Source of the DNA: DATHTS01 sp041940425
GTDB lineage: Bacteria; Acidobacteriota; Blastocatellia; Pyrinomonadales; Pyrinomonadaceae
DNA: 64,000 nucleotides
Assembly: GCA_041940425.1 (NCBI GenBank)
Contig: JBGTSF010000001.1
Coordinates: forward strand, 62,001 to 126,000
Reading direction: 5' to 3'
The position numbers were made by a program, and so were the translations under genes. The notes under the pieces are model-generated. The model saw only the letters and a list, made by a program, of their open reading frames with translations, was not told the origin of the DNA and searched no databases. Positions 7,784 through 15,947 of this stretch are shown in pieces. Numbering within the stretch: the first letter of the stretch is position 1; each line of letters begins with the position of its first letter.

Positions 7784-8632
7784 ATGGAAAAGGTTTTACA
7801 ACAGCTCGGAGAATATTTTAACCCGCAGATCATTGCGGAAAAACTCATTGTTTTACTTCAAAATGCAGTTATCGCAACGGTAATTATACTTGCCTTTTAT
7901 ATTCTTTACCGGATTTTAAAGGCGGTGATGTCGCGTGTTATCGCGCGGTTCGCGCTTGAAAAAACCATTGTCAGTTTTTTGATGATGGGCTTGAAATATA
8001 CGATTTTTGTTTTTGCGGCGATCACGACGCTCGATCAGATCGGGCTGAATATCACGTCGCTCATCGCCGGTCTCGGCATCGCCGGACTCGCGCTCGGTTT
8101 CGCGGCGAAAGACACGCTTTCCAATATCGTCGCCGGGATTTTTATTTTCTGGGACCGACCGTTTTATATCGGCGATCTGGTCGAGATCGAGGACGAATAC
8201 GGCGAGGTTCAGCAGATAACTCTGCGGACGACGCGCATCGTTACGCCGGACGGGATTATGATCAGCATTCCGAATCAGAACATCGCCGCCAACAAGATCA
8301 AAAGCTACACGATGTTTCCCCATCTGCGGCTCGATATTGACGTAACCATCGGCGTGGGTGAAGACATCGAAAACGCGCGGCGCGAGATTTTATCAATCGT
8401 CAGAGGCGATGAAAGATTTATGAAAAAGCCTGCGCCGGCGGTTCTCGTTCAGGAACTGGGCGATTATTATACGAAACTCCAGCTTCGCGTCTGGCTCGAC
8501 GATACGAGAAAGCATATTACGGCGCGGGCGGAACTGCGCGAAAAGATCAAAAATACTTTAGATAACGCCAAGGTCGAGATGCCGTTTGAGACGATCGAGA
8601 TTTTAAATCACAAAGTAATTGATGACAAATAA
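7784..8632 (+). CDS. Small-conductance mechanosensitive channel, MscS family
   Basis: A 282-residue inner-membrane channel. Three hydrophobic helices lie at about 25-45, 62-82 and 90-115. The third is the pore helix GLGIAGLALGFAAKDTLSN, with the Gly/Ala packing seen in MscS. The beta domain follows: FIFWDRPFYIGDLVEIEDEYGEV and ITLRTTRIVTPDGIMISIPN. A C-terminal alpha/beta vestibule domain ends at about 275. It opens on membrane tension to release osmolytes during hypo-osmotic shock. Length equals E. coli MscS. No strong ribosome site is visible before the ATG at 7784. Confidence 0.94.
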   Translation: MEKVLQQLGEYFNPQIIAEKLIVLLQNAVIATVIILAFYILYRILKAVMSRVIARFALEKTIVSFLMMGLKYTIFVFAAITTLDQIGLNITSLIAGLGIAGLALGFAAKDTLSNIVAGIFIFWDRPFYIGDLVEIEDEYGEVQQITLRTTRIVTPDGIMISIPNQNIAANKIKSYTMFPHLRLDIDVTIGVGEDIENARREILSIVRGDERFMKKPAPAVLVQELGDYYTKLQLRVWLDDTRKHITARAELREKIKNTLDNAKVEMPFETIEILNHKVIDDK

Positions 8633-8637
8633 AAAAA

Positions 8638-8666
8638 GCCGGAATCTTAAAAATTAAGATTCCGGC
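8638..8666 (-). terminator. Perfect 13-bp hairpin, terminator for leftward transcription
   Basis: GCCGGAATCTTAA (8638-8650) pairs perfectly with 8654-8666 around a three-base loop. Read on the minus strand it is followed by seven T residues, so it fits a terminator for the small zinc-ribbon gene ending at 8804. On the plus strand it also follows the MscS stop codon closely but lacks a U-tract. Confidence 0.7.
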
Positions 8667-8672
8667 GAAAAA

Positions 8673-8787
8673 GTCTTAGAAAAATAAACTCTAAAGTCAA
8701 AATTGTATGATATGAGACTAGAAGATTGATAAAACGTTCACCCTAAAAGAAAAATGAAAAGAACTTTAGAGTTTACCTTTCTAAGAC
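8673..8787. repeat. 115-bp element bounded by 25-bp inverted repeats
   Basis: 8673-8697 and 8763-8787 are reverse complements over 25 bases with two mismatches. The shared part reads GTCTTAGAAA then TAAACTCTAAAGT. The 65-base centre is AT-rich and has no open frame of note. It could be a small non-autonomous mobile element (MITE) or a structured RNA. It lies between two convergent genes and beside the terminator at 8638. Confidence 0.7.
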
Positions 8788-8803
8788 TTCAAAGAACTAC
8801 CAA

Positions 8804-9073
8804 TTAAATTTCCGATCTAACAATCGGAGGATAGTAAAAACTTCCGTATGTTTGTAAAGTTTCCGAGTCAAACTGTTTTCTTGCCCCGCATTGCAGGCAA
8901 GTCCTGTAACTTGTTCCCCCCGCGGTGAAAGGTCGGCTTATATTTTTATGAACACAGCCAAAAAGTTTGGCAAAAATGCCGACCTTTGCACCGAATACTC
9001 GCTCATCAATACCTGCCTTCCGATTGCTCGTATTAACTAAATTATCAAACTTGTCGCTATTGAAAGTATCCAT
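8804..9073 (-). CDS. Small zinc-ribbon-like protein of unknown function
   Basis: An 89-residue protein with the pattern C-x-H near residue 40 (FGCVHKN), then SRPFTAGGTSYRTCLQCGARKQFD and GSFYYPP. Two cysteine pairs and the histidine could bind one zinc. Short proteins with this C-x-H ... Y-x-x-C-x-x-C-G-x-x-x-x-x-D layout are common in Acidobacteriota, but I know no function. It is AT-richer than its neighbours and lies alone between repeats. Start is the ATG at 9073. Confidence 0.65.
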   Translation of the reverse strand: MDTFNSDKFDNLVNTSNRKAGIDERVFGAKVGIFAKLFGCVHKNISRPFTAGGTSYRTCLQCGARKQFDSETLQTYGSFYYPPIVRSEI

Positions 9074-9395
9074 TGAAAACCTGCCTGCCCTTGCTCGTTC
9101 CTAACCCCTTGTTCGTAACCTTCCCTTGCTCGTTAATTTGCCTATTAAAACCTTCCAAGCGTCCGTTCAGATACCTCTTCAATACGTTGTTGCTTTTACA
9201 ATAAGCAACCATTGTGCCAAAACTGAAAAATAGCTGAAAAATTTGTTAAAGTGTTGAAAGTGCAGGTTTTTTTCAGAATAAGCGAATTGTTTCCAGGTGT
9301 TCTTAAAGAATACATTGCGTCGTGATTCAAAATTATGTTGTCTGAATTCCGTTCACAATGACGCGGGTTTACCTTTTGTGTTTTAATAAGTTACA
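9074..9395. other. 322-bp gene-free region with three CCCTTGYTCGTW repeats
   Basis: Next to the start of the small zinc-ribbon gene are three copies of a 12-base motif: CCCTTGCTCGTT at 9088-9099, CCCTTGTTCGTA at 9106-9117 and CCCTTGCTCGTT at 9124-9135. The spacing is about 18 bp. A weaker copy (CGATTGCTCGTA) lies inside the gene at 9021-9032. Such spacing suits a repeated protein-binding site upstream of a leftward gene. The rest, 9136-9395, is AT-rich with no gene or clear hairpin seen. Confidence 0.5.
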
Positions 9396-9686
9396 GTGCA
9401 GTCGAAAATAAGCGAAAAAGAGTTCGCGCGGATTTGCCGGGGCATCCGCGAAGACCGCGAAATTATCTGCCGGCATAACCCGATTGGAACACAGGAAGAA
9501 ATTCTGCTCTGGATGCTGATAAGCTGTCTGGTCAGTTATCTGAGTCTTTCGGAGATCGAAACGCCGTGTTTTACCGGAAAGCCGGACGCGGAAACTTACC
9601 GCGCCGCCGTTCTGTTTGTGTTAAAGGACAGAATAACGGAAAATTTCGATGCGGAAAAATATTTGGACGAATTGGTTAGAGAATGA
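9396..9686 (+). CDS. Hypothetical protein coupled to an MBL-fold hydrolase
   Basis: A 96-residue cytosolic helical protein with a GTG start at 9396. There is no recognised domain. It has a central hydrophobic helix, ILLWMLISCLVSYLSLSEIE, and charged ends. Its TGA overlaps the ATG of the next gene by four bases (ATGA), so the two are translated together and may work together. The reading frame is well formed and matches local codon use. I do not recognise the family. Confidence 0.6.
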   Translation: MQSKISEKEFARICRGIREDREIICRHNPIGTQEEILLWMLISCLVSYLSLSEIETPCFTGKPDAETYRAAVLFVLKDRITENFDAEKYLDELVRE

Positions 9687-10375
9687 TTATCGAAACTTTT
9701 ACGATCACGCCTTTTCAGCAGAATACGCGCGTCATTGCTTGCGAAGAAACGCGCAAAGCCGTCTGCATTGATCCGGGCGAGCGGTGCGAAGCAATTGCGG
9801 ATTTTATCAACGAAAATAATTTCGAGTTACAGGCGATCACCTTGACGCACGGTCATCTCGATCACGTCGGCGGAACTCTCGATCTGCACCGGGCATTTCC
9901 CGAAGCGGAAATAATTTTGCACAAAGACGATGAAGATTTGTATTACGGTTTGCCGAACCAGCCGCTTTTTATGGGGCTTTCGCCGCATCAGCTAAAACCG
10001 ATGGGAATGGATTACGAAGAACCGCCGCGTCTTTCGAGAAACTGGCAGGACGGCGAAATCTACGAGGTCGGCAATCTGAAATTTAAAATCCTGCATTGCC
10101 CCGGACATACGCGCGGGCATATCGTGATGGCTGAAGAAACCGAGCGAAAAGTTTTTGTCGGCGATTGTCTGTTTGAAGGCTCGATCGGCAGAACCGATCT
10201 GCCGGGCGGAAGCTACGAGCAATTGATGGATTCGCTCAACAATAAAATCCTCGCGCTCGGCGACGATTTTACGGTTTATTCGGGACACGGGCGCGAAACG
10301 ACCATCGGACGCGAAAAGCGAACCAATCCGTTTCTGACCGGCGTTTATGAGTTCGGTCGCGGAAAGTTTATTTAA
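9683..10375 (+). CDS. Metallo-beta-lactamase-fold hydrolase, glyoxalase II-like
   Basis: A 230-residue cytosolic protein. The metal motif is THGHLDH (H56, H58, D60, H61). HCPGHTRGH supplies the next histidine, VGDCLFEGSIGRTDLPGG the bridging aspartate, and YSGHGRETTIG the last histidine. The SIGRTDLPGG signature is typical of the YcbL-type glyoxalase II-like subgroup, which hydrolyses thioesters such as S-lactoylglutathione. The in vivo substrate is not shown by sequence. It is translationally coupled to the 96-residue gene upstream. Confidence 0.9.
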   Translation: MIIETFTITPFQQNTRVIACEETRKAVCIDPGERCEAIADFINENNFELQAITLTHGHLDHVGGTLDLHRAFPEAEIILHKDDEDLYYGLPNQPLFMGLSPHQLKPMGMDYEEPPRLSRNWQDGEIYEVGNLKFKILHCPGHTRGHIVMAEETERKVFVGDCLFEGSIGRTDLPGGSYEQLMDSLNNKILALGDDFTVYSGHGRETTIGREKRTNPFLTGVYEFGRGKFI

Positions 10376-10395
10376 CGCGAGTTCGGGATAAGGTG

Positions 10396-10470
10396 AAATA
10401 GCCGCAAAAAGGCGCAAAAAACCCAAAAAAATATCTTTTGACCGCTTTTTGCGATTTTTTGCGGCTATTT
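10396..10470. repeat. AGCCGCAAAAA palindrome, possible bidirectional terminator
   Basis: The outer 15-base arms (10396-10410 and 10456-10470) are perfect reverse complements containing AGCCGCAAAAA. An inner CGCAAAAA pair extends the stem. T-rich DNA follows on the plus strand. It lies between the convergent MBL hydrolase and hemoglobin genes. A second palindrome with the same outer arm lies at 48680-48752. Confidence 0.7.
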
Positions 10471-10503
10471 TCTTCTGCTTTTTCTTAGCCCGTCATTCAT
10501 CAA

Positions 10504-10974
10504 TCATTTCTTCTCAACGATGTCGGGTTTCAGACTGTTGACCGCCGCCAGAACTTCCGCTTTTTCCCTTTCGGGAACTTTGAATTTTTCGAGCGTGGCG
10601 ACCAGCGCGTCAACGCCTTCCTGCCAATCGGCTTCGTCAATGCCCAAGCCCTTATGCGCGGTTTTCATATCGCGTCCGAGATACAGGCACGGTCCGCCCG
10701 TCGCGTTGCAGAGAAAGTCAACGAGATGCTGGCGCAGACGTTTTTTCGAATCGTCGCTCAAACCGACGACGAACCGTTGAAGCCGTTTGCCCTTGCCGAG
10801 CCGCACGATAAATTCATCTGACACGGCGGCAATCGCGTCGTAACCGCCTAAGCGTTGATAGAGCGTTTTTTCCTTCGTTTCGGTTTGGGCAAAAGCGTCA
10901 TTCGCGCCGAATAACACCGCGCAGCAAAGCGCGAAAACAGGCAGTAGTTTTTTCAAAAAACAAGCGTTTTTCAT
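10504..10974 (-). CDS. Exported truncated (2/2) hemoglobin, group I-like
   Basis: A 156-residue protein. Residues 1-29 are a signal peptide (FALCCAVLFGANDAFAQ), so it should act in the periplasm, which is unusual for this family. The globin part begins YQRLGGYDAIAAV, the group I start. H107 in RDMKTAHKGLGI is the proximal heme ligand, preceded by FLCNATGGPCLYLGRD. Truncated hemoglobins bind O2 or NO for detoxification or delivery. Group II/III or cytosolic placement is argued against by the motif set and leader. The gene is divergent from the MBL-fold gene at 11136. Confidence 0.88.
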   Translation of the reverse strand: MKNACFLKKLLPVFALCCAVLFGANDAFAQTETKEKTLYQRLGGYDAIAAVSDEFIVRLGKGKRLQRFVVGLSDDSKKRLRQHLVDFLCNATGGPCLYLGRDMKTAHKGLGIDEADWQEGVDALVATLEKFKVPEREKAEVLAAVNSLKPDIVEKK

Positions 10975-11135
10975 ATTCGTATCTCCTTAAAAATTAATTT
11001 TGGAACGGTTTTATAACTTATACTTCGATACGAACCGGAAAACGGATGCAGAAAATTTCGCGCCCGTTTCGTTAAACCCTGACTTTGCGTGTTATGCTGT
11101 TGGAAACAGGATAATTTTAACTTAAAGGAGGATAA

Positions 11136-12059
11136 ATGAAAAGAATTCTTGTAAGTCTTTGTTTGATGATTTCCTGCGCGTCGTATTCTTTCGCGCATAT
11201 CGCTTTGCTCAAAAATTACAACGCGCAGCAACAAGTAACTTTTAAAACCGAGAAGGTTGCGGGAAACGTCTATGTAATCTTCGGGCGGGGCGGCAATATC
11301 GGGGTGTCGGTCGGCGAGGACGGGATGATGACGATTGATACGCAGTATGCCAACGTCGCCGAACAGGTCAAAGCCGAACTCGCCAAGCTCGGAAGCGAAA
11401 AACCGCGTTTCGTTTTCAACACGCACTGGCACGGCGACCACACGGGCGGTAACGAGATTTTCGGCAAAGATTCGCTAATCCTGGCGCACGCGAATGTCCG
11501 CAAAAGAATGCTCGAAACGACCTTTTTCAGAGGTCAGCAGCGTCAGCCGTCGCCGAAAGCTGCTCTGCCGGTCATCACTTACGGCGAAGGCGTTTCGCTT
11601 CATTTCAACGGCGAAGAGATTCGTGCCGAACATTTCCCGAACGGACACACGGACGGCGACACGGTTTTGTTTTTCACCGGCTCGAATGTCGTGCATCTCG
11701 GCGACGATTTTTTTGTCGGGCGTTTTCCGTTCGTTGATCTGGAAAGCGGCGGCACGGTCGAAGGTTTGATGAACAACATCGCGCGGCTGATCCAGATGAT
11801 CCCGGCGGACGCGAAACTGATTCCCGGACATGGGGCTGTCTCGACGATTGACGACCTGCGCGATTATTATCAAATGCTCGCCGAAACGACGCTCATCGTC
11901 CGCAAAGCGATGAAGGAAGGTAAAACGCTCGAACAGATAAAGACAACCGGTTTTCCCGAAAAATTCAAAGACGCCGGTTCGGGTTTTATCAACACCGCCG
12001 CGTGGATCGAAACGATTTACAAAAGCTATTCGCCGAATATGTTGGAAACGAAAAAATAG
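11136..12059 (+). CDS. Exported metallo-beta-lactamase-fold hydrolase
   Basis: A 307-residue protein with a signal peptide (about 1-20). The zinc motif is NTHWHGDHTGG (H97, H99, D101, H102). FPNGHTDGDT, HLGDDFF and IPGHGAV supply the remaining ligands. The layout resembles subclass B-type periplasmic MBL proteins and SoxH/quinoprotein-associated hydrolases. True beta-lactamase activity cannot be inferred. A very strong AAAGGAGG ribosome site (11124-11131) precedes the ATG. It is monocistronic, with a hairpin terminator at 12081. Confidence 0.88.
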   Translation: MKRILVSLCLMISCASYSFAHIALLKNYNAQQQVTFKTEKVAGNVYVIFGRGGNIGVSVGEDGMMTIDTQYANVAEQVKAELAKLGSEKPRFVFNTHWHGDHTGGNEIFGKDSLILAHANVRKRMLETTFFRGQQRQPSPKAALPVITYGEGVSLHFNGEEIRAEHFPNGHTDGDTVLFFTGSNVVHLGDDFFVGRFPFVDLESGGTVEGLMNNIARLIQMIPADAKLIPGHGAVSTIDDLRDYYQMLAETTLIVRKAMKEGKTLEQIKTTGFPEKFKDAGSGFINTAAWIETIYKSYSPNMLETKK

Positions 12060-12079
12060 ATTTGTTTTACAGTAAAAAA

Positions 12080-12112
12080 AACGCCGCGGGTACAATAATT
12101 CGCGGCGTTTTT
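12080..12112. terminator. Rho-independent terminator between convergent genes
   Basis: ACGCCGCG (12081-12088) pairs with CGCGGCGT (12101-12108) around a 12-base loop. T residues follow on the plus strand, and an A-run precedes the stem. It can therefore end transcription of both the MBL gene and the convergent serine hydrolase. Confidence 0.85.
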
Positions 12113-12143
12113 AATTTATTGCCCGTCTTTGATTTTTCCGAAG

Positions 12144-13574
12144 TTACGGAACTCTTTCATAAGTTGACCAATCCTGAAACATATATGTAATCTCGCCTTT
12201 CGAGTTTTCGCGGAACGCGATTTTTATCTGCCCGGCTCGCGCTCCCGTTGCAAGTTCAAAAACAAGCGGCTCGATCTGTCGCCAACTCGCGCCCCAAAAG
12301 GAAAGCGTTCCGTCCGTATTGACTTTGACCTCGAACGGCTGCGGGCGATACGCGCCCGAATCCGGCGCGCAGGAATGACAATAAATATCGTTTTGATATT
12401 TTCCGGCAAATTTTTCCAAATTAGTTTTCGGCAGATTGGTTTTAGCAGCGGACTTAGTCGTTTCGGATTTTGGAAAATACTTTTCCAGAAACATCGTCTT
12501 CAAAGCGTTTGCCACGCCGAACCCGCCGCCTTCGGTATTGACGGCGACGAAGAAGCCGAAATTTTCTTCCGGCACGAGTGATAACAGCGCGGAATAACCG
12601 TCGTCCATACTTCCGCCGTGTTCGATAAAGCGAATATTGTTGCGTTCCCATTGCTGAAAGCCGTATGTGTAACCCAAAATCTGCGGATGCCCGCTGAACT
12701 GTTTCCGATGCATCGCTTCGGCGGAATTTCGGCTCAAAATCCGTTTGGTTTTATATGTCCCGGCGTTCAATTGAGCGATGATAAAATGCGCCATATCCAC
12801 CGCCGTGCTGTTGATGTCGGAAGCCGGATAAGTGTTAAACCATTGAAACGGCAGTTTTGTCTGCTTGCCGTCTTCGACCTCGTAGCCGGTGGCGAAATCG
12901 GAAGTTAGATTTTTCGGAATATCGGCAAGACTCGTGCGGTTCATTTCGAGCGGTTTGAAAATATTTTCACGGAAAAAATCTTTAAGAGACTTACCGGAAA
13001 TCCGCTCGATCAGATAACCGGCGAGCGCGCTATTGTATGTGCTGTAACTGATGACTTCGCCGGGCGGAAGCCGTCGCACCAGACGGGTTTTCAGAAATTC
13101 GCCCAACGGAACGAGTTTTGTTTTATCCGAAGTTCTGCGTCCCGGCGTGATTTCGTCCAAGCCCGACGAATGCGTCAGAAGATCGGCAAATGTGATCGGC
13201 TCGGCATAAGTGTTCGGAACTTTAAAATCCTTGAGATATTTATTGACATCATCGGTCAGTTTTATCTTCCCTTCGTCGGCAAGCCGCATCACGGCGACGG
13301 CGGTAAAAACTTTGGTAATCGAGCCGATGCGGAAAATCGTTTTCTCCGCAGAAACCGGATTTTTCTTTTCAAGGTCGGCAACGCCGTAACCTTTTGAAAA
13401 GATAATTTTGCCGTCTTTGACGACGGCGATTGCCGCGCCCGGAATGGATTGTTTCTGCATCTGCTCGGCAACGATCCGGTCAATCTCTTTTTCCGGCAAA
13501 TCGGTTTTCCGAGTTTGCGCCTGAACGGTTGAAAAATAAAATAATACAACAAAAAGAACTGTCAAAAACTTCAT
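12144..13574 (-). CDS. Exported serine hydrolase, class C beta-lactamase/PBP-like
   Basis: A 476-residue protein with a signal peptide (about 1-20, ending TVQAQT). Catalytic motifs are S85-I-T-K88 (nucleophile and lysine), Y177-S-T (second motif) and H319-G-G (third). The family includes esterases, D-aminopeptidases and penicillin-recognising enzymes. The C-terminal about 110 residues form a separate beta-rich domain with a CHSC pair (YCHSCAPDSG). It is the last gene of the long minus-strand enzyme block and is 147 bp from the molybdenum subunit gene. The substrate is unknown. Confidence 0.9.
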   Translation of the reverse strand: MKFLTVLFVVLFYFSTVQAQTRKTDLPEKEIDRIVAEQMQKQSIPGAAIAVVKDGKIIFSKGYGVADLEKKNPVSAEKTIFRIGSITKVFTAVAVMRLADEGKIKLTDDVNKYLKDFKVPNTYAEPITFADLLTHSSGLDEITPGRRTSDKTKLVPLGEFLKTRLVRRLPPGEVISYSTYNSALAGYLIERISGKSLKDFFRENIFKPLEMNRTSLADIPKNLTSDFATGYEVEDGKQTKLPFQWFNTYPASDINSTAVDMAHFIIAQLNAGTYKTKRILSRNSAEAMHRKQFSGHPQILGYTYGFQQWERNNIRFIEHGGSMDDGYSALLSLVPEENFGFFVAVNTEGGGFGVANALKTMFLEKYFPKSETTKSAAKTNLPKTNLEKFAGKYQNDIYCHSCAPDSGAYRPQPFEVKVNTDGTLSFWGASWRQIEPLVFELATGARAGQIKIAFRENSKGEITYMFQDWSTYERVP

Positions 13575-13721
13575 TATTCATCTCCAAATTAGATTTTCAG
13601 TTAATTTATATTTACAGATGAAAAAGGATTTGTATTGTAAATTTTCAGCGTATTAGGACGGAATTAGCAGTTGGGAAATTTTGGCGGATTACTATTTTCA
13701 AATAAAAGTTTTCTTCAAGTT

Positions 13722-15947
13722 CTACATTTTCAAATCATCCGCACTTACCGGCAGACGGCGAATCCGTTTTCCCGTCGCGGCAAAAATCGCGTTGGTGATC
13801 GCCGGAGCGACCGCCGGATACGGCGGCTCTCCCGTGCCTGCCGGATGTTCTTCGCTCGGCACGGTATAAATTTCCAAAGGCGGGGCTTCGTCAATCGTCA
13901 AGAGCGGATAGTCTTTGAATGTAGATTGTTCGACTTGCCCGTTTTTCACGGTGATTTGCCATTTCGTAACCGTCGCCGCGCCGTCCATCGCCGCGCCTTC
14001 GACCTGCGCAAAAACGCCGTCGGGATTTACGACGCGCCCGCAATCTATTGCTGTTATCAGGCGATGAATATTTAGTTTTCCTTCCGGTGAAACAGATACT
14101 TCGGCGATGTGCGCGACATAAGTTTTTTTGAAAAAACAGCAGGCGATTCCGCGCCCGCGCCCCTTTGGAAGCGGTTTCCCCCAACCGCCTTTTTCCGCCG
14201 CGAGCTTGAGAACATTTGCGAGCCGTCCTGTGTTCCAATTCGGTTTACCGCGGCTTCCCGGCAAATTTAATTGAATTTCGACATCGCGCGGTTTTCCGAG
14301 AAGTTTCAGGTGAAATTCGAGCGGGTCAATTTTTGCGGCGTAAGCGATCTCGTCGAGAAAAGAATTGACCGCGAAAATATTGAACGAATGCGACACCGAA
14401 CGCCACGAACCCATCTGCAGACCGACTTCGACGGGCGTGTATTCGATTAGAAGATTTTCGACATCGTATGGAAAATCCGCCGCTCCCGTAACATCGTAAG
14501 TTTCGGGATACTGCACATCTCCGACGATTATATTTTTCAAAAGCGAAGCCGTCGCAATGTGATGATACCAACCTGTCAGATCGTTATTTTCGTCCAAAGA
14601 GGCTTTCATAAAATGAAAACTCGGCGGGCGGAAATAATCGTGCCGCGTCGAATCGGGACGAGTCCAGACGAGTTTGACCGGCTTTCCGACCTCTTTTGAA
14701 ACCGCCGCCGCTTCCATCGCATAGTCGTAAGCCAGACGACGACCGAATCCGCCGCCCGCCAGGGTTAGATTTACCTCGACTTTTTCGGCGGGAATTTTCA
14801 GCATTTCGGCAACCAGACTTTGAATATTTCTTGGGGCTTGCGTCGGTCCCCACAGACGGCATCCGTCCGCGGTTACGTCAGCCGTAAAATTCATCGGTTC
14901 GAGACAGCCGTGCGCGAGAATCGGCAGTTCGTATTCGGCGACAATTCGTTTTGCCGCCGTTTCAAACGGTTTTGTTACGTCGCCTTTTTTATAGATCGCT
15001 TTTTGCCCCGGTTTTTCTTTTAATGCCTGAAATCTTTTTCTTAATTCATCGGTTCCGAATTTCGCATTTTCGCCTTCATCCCATTCGATTTCCAAAGCCT
15101 CGCGTCCCTTTTGCGCCGACCAGAAACCGTCCGCGACGACGACCACACCGCCCCTGACCGCTCCGTATTTCTGACCTCCGACGATCAGAGGTTTTAATTC
15201 GAAAACCTTTTTTACACCGGATACTTTCAACGCTTTCGTAGCGTCGAATTTTTTCACCGTTCCGCCCTGCACCGGACATCTTTCGATCATCGCGTAGAGC
15301 ATTCCGGGAATTTCCACGTCGTAACCGTATTGCGCTTTTCCGGTAACGATTTCTTCAATATCAACGCGCTTGACGGATTTGCCGATAAATTTAAAATCTT
15401 TCGCGTCTTTGAACGGAATTTTTTCCGGTCGGGGCATTTTCGCGGCTTCCTCAGCCAGTTCGCCGTAGGTGAGAAATTTATCATTTATTTTGTTTACTAT
15501 TTTTCCGTCTTTCGCAATTAAATTTTCACGCGGAACATTCAGACGTTTTTCCGCCGCCGAAATCAAAAGCTCGCGGGCTAAAGCTCCCGCGCCGCGCATC
15601 GCGTCGTAATAACCGGCGATGCTGAAACTTCCGCCGACGCTCATCCCGCCGTATTTTTCGTTTGCCTGCGCTTGTATGACCTTGACCGATTCCCAGTCCG
15701 CATCCAACTCGTCCGCCAGGATCATCGGCAGAGCGGTTCTTACGCCCTGACCGATCTCCGGCAAAGGAGCGGTGATTTTTACCGTGTTGTCCACGGCGAT
15801 CTCGACAAAAATATTTAATTTGTGATTTTTTATGTTTTGAGCCGCAAGCTTTATCTGCGGAAGATTAAAACTCAAAAGCAGACCGCCCGACGCGGAAACG
15901 GCGACTTTTATAAAATCTCTGCGGGTAAATTTTTCTTTTTCACTCAA
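13722..15947 (-). CDS. Molybdopterin-binding aldehyde oxidase/xanthine dehydrogenase-type large subunit
   Basis: About 741 residues. The start is placed at the TTG at 15945-15947. It overlaps the stop of the 2Fe-2S gene by four bases (TTGA), has GAAAGGAGG nine bases upstream (15957-15965), and puts a twin-arginine signal at the N-terminus (TRRDFIKVAVSASGG). An earlier ATG would lie deep in the upstream gene. PLPEIGQGVRTALPMILADEL, GGGFGRRLAYDYAMEAA and EHPAGTGEPPYPAVAPAI fit the isoquinoline 1-oxidoreductase beta-subunit (IorB) type. It would hydroxylate an aldehyde or N-heterocycle in the periplasm after Tat export with its partner. Confidence 0.9.
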   Translation of the reverse strand: MSEKEKFTRRDFIKVAVSASGGLLLSFNLPQIKLAAQNIKNHKLNIFVEIAVDNTVKITAPLPEIGQGVRTALPMILADELDADWESVKVIQAQANEKYGGMSVGGSFSIAGYYDAMRGAGALARELLISAAEKRLNVPRENLIAKDGKIVNKINDKFLTYGELAEEAAKMPRPEKIPFKDAKDFKFIGKSVKRVDIEEIVTGKAQYGYDVEIPGMLYAMIERCPVQGGTVKKFDATKALKVSGVKKVFELKPLIVGGQKYGAVRGGVVVVADGFWSAQKGREALEIEWDEGENAKFGTDELRKRFQALKEKPGQKAIYKKGDVTKPFETAAKRIVAEYELPILAHGCLEPMNFTADVTADGCRLWGPTQAPRNIQSLVAEMLKIPAEKVEVNLTLAGGGFGRRLAYDYAMEAAAVSKEVGKPVKLVWTRPDSTRHDYFRPPSFHFMKASLDENNDLTGWYHHIATASLLKNIIVGDVQYPETYDVTGAADFPYDVENLLIEYTPVEVGLQMGSWRSVSHSFNIFAVNSFLDEIAYAAKIDPLEFHLKLLGKPRDVEIQLNLPGSRGKPNWNTGRLANVLKLAAEKGGWGKPLPKGRGRGIACCFFKKTYVAHIAEVSVSPEGKLNIHRLITAIDCGRVVNPDGVFAQVEGAAMDGAATVTKWQITVKNGQVEQSTFKDYPLLTIDEAPPLEIYTVPSEEHPAGTGEPPYPAVAPAITNAIFAATGKRIRRLPVSADDLKM

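Noticed and set aside
9074..9395. Replication origin suggested by the phased 12-bp repeats
   Set aside because: No DnaA-box consensus, dnaA, dnaN or repA gene is nearby.
11136..12059. True carbapenemase/beta-lactamase assignment for the exported MBL protein
   Set aside because: Only the shared fold motifs are visible; the residues that define B1-B3 lactamases cannot be confirmed by eye.
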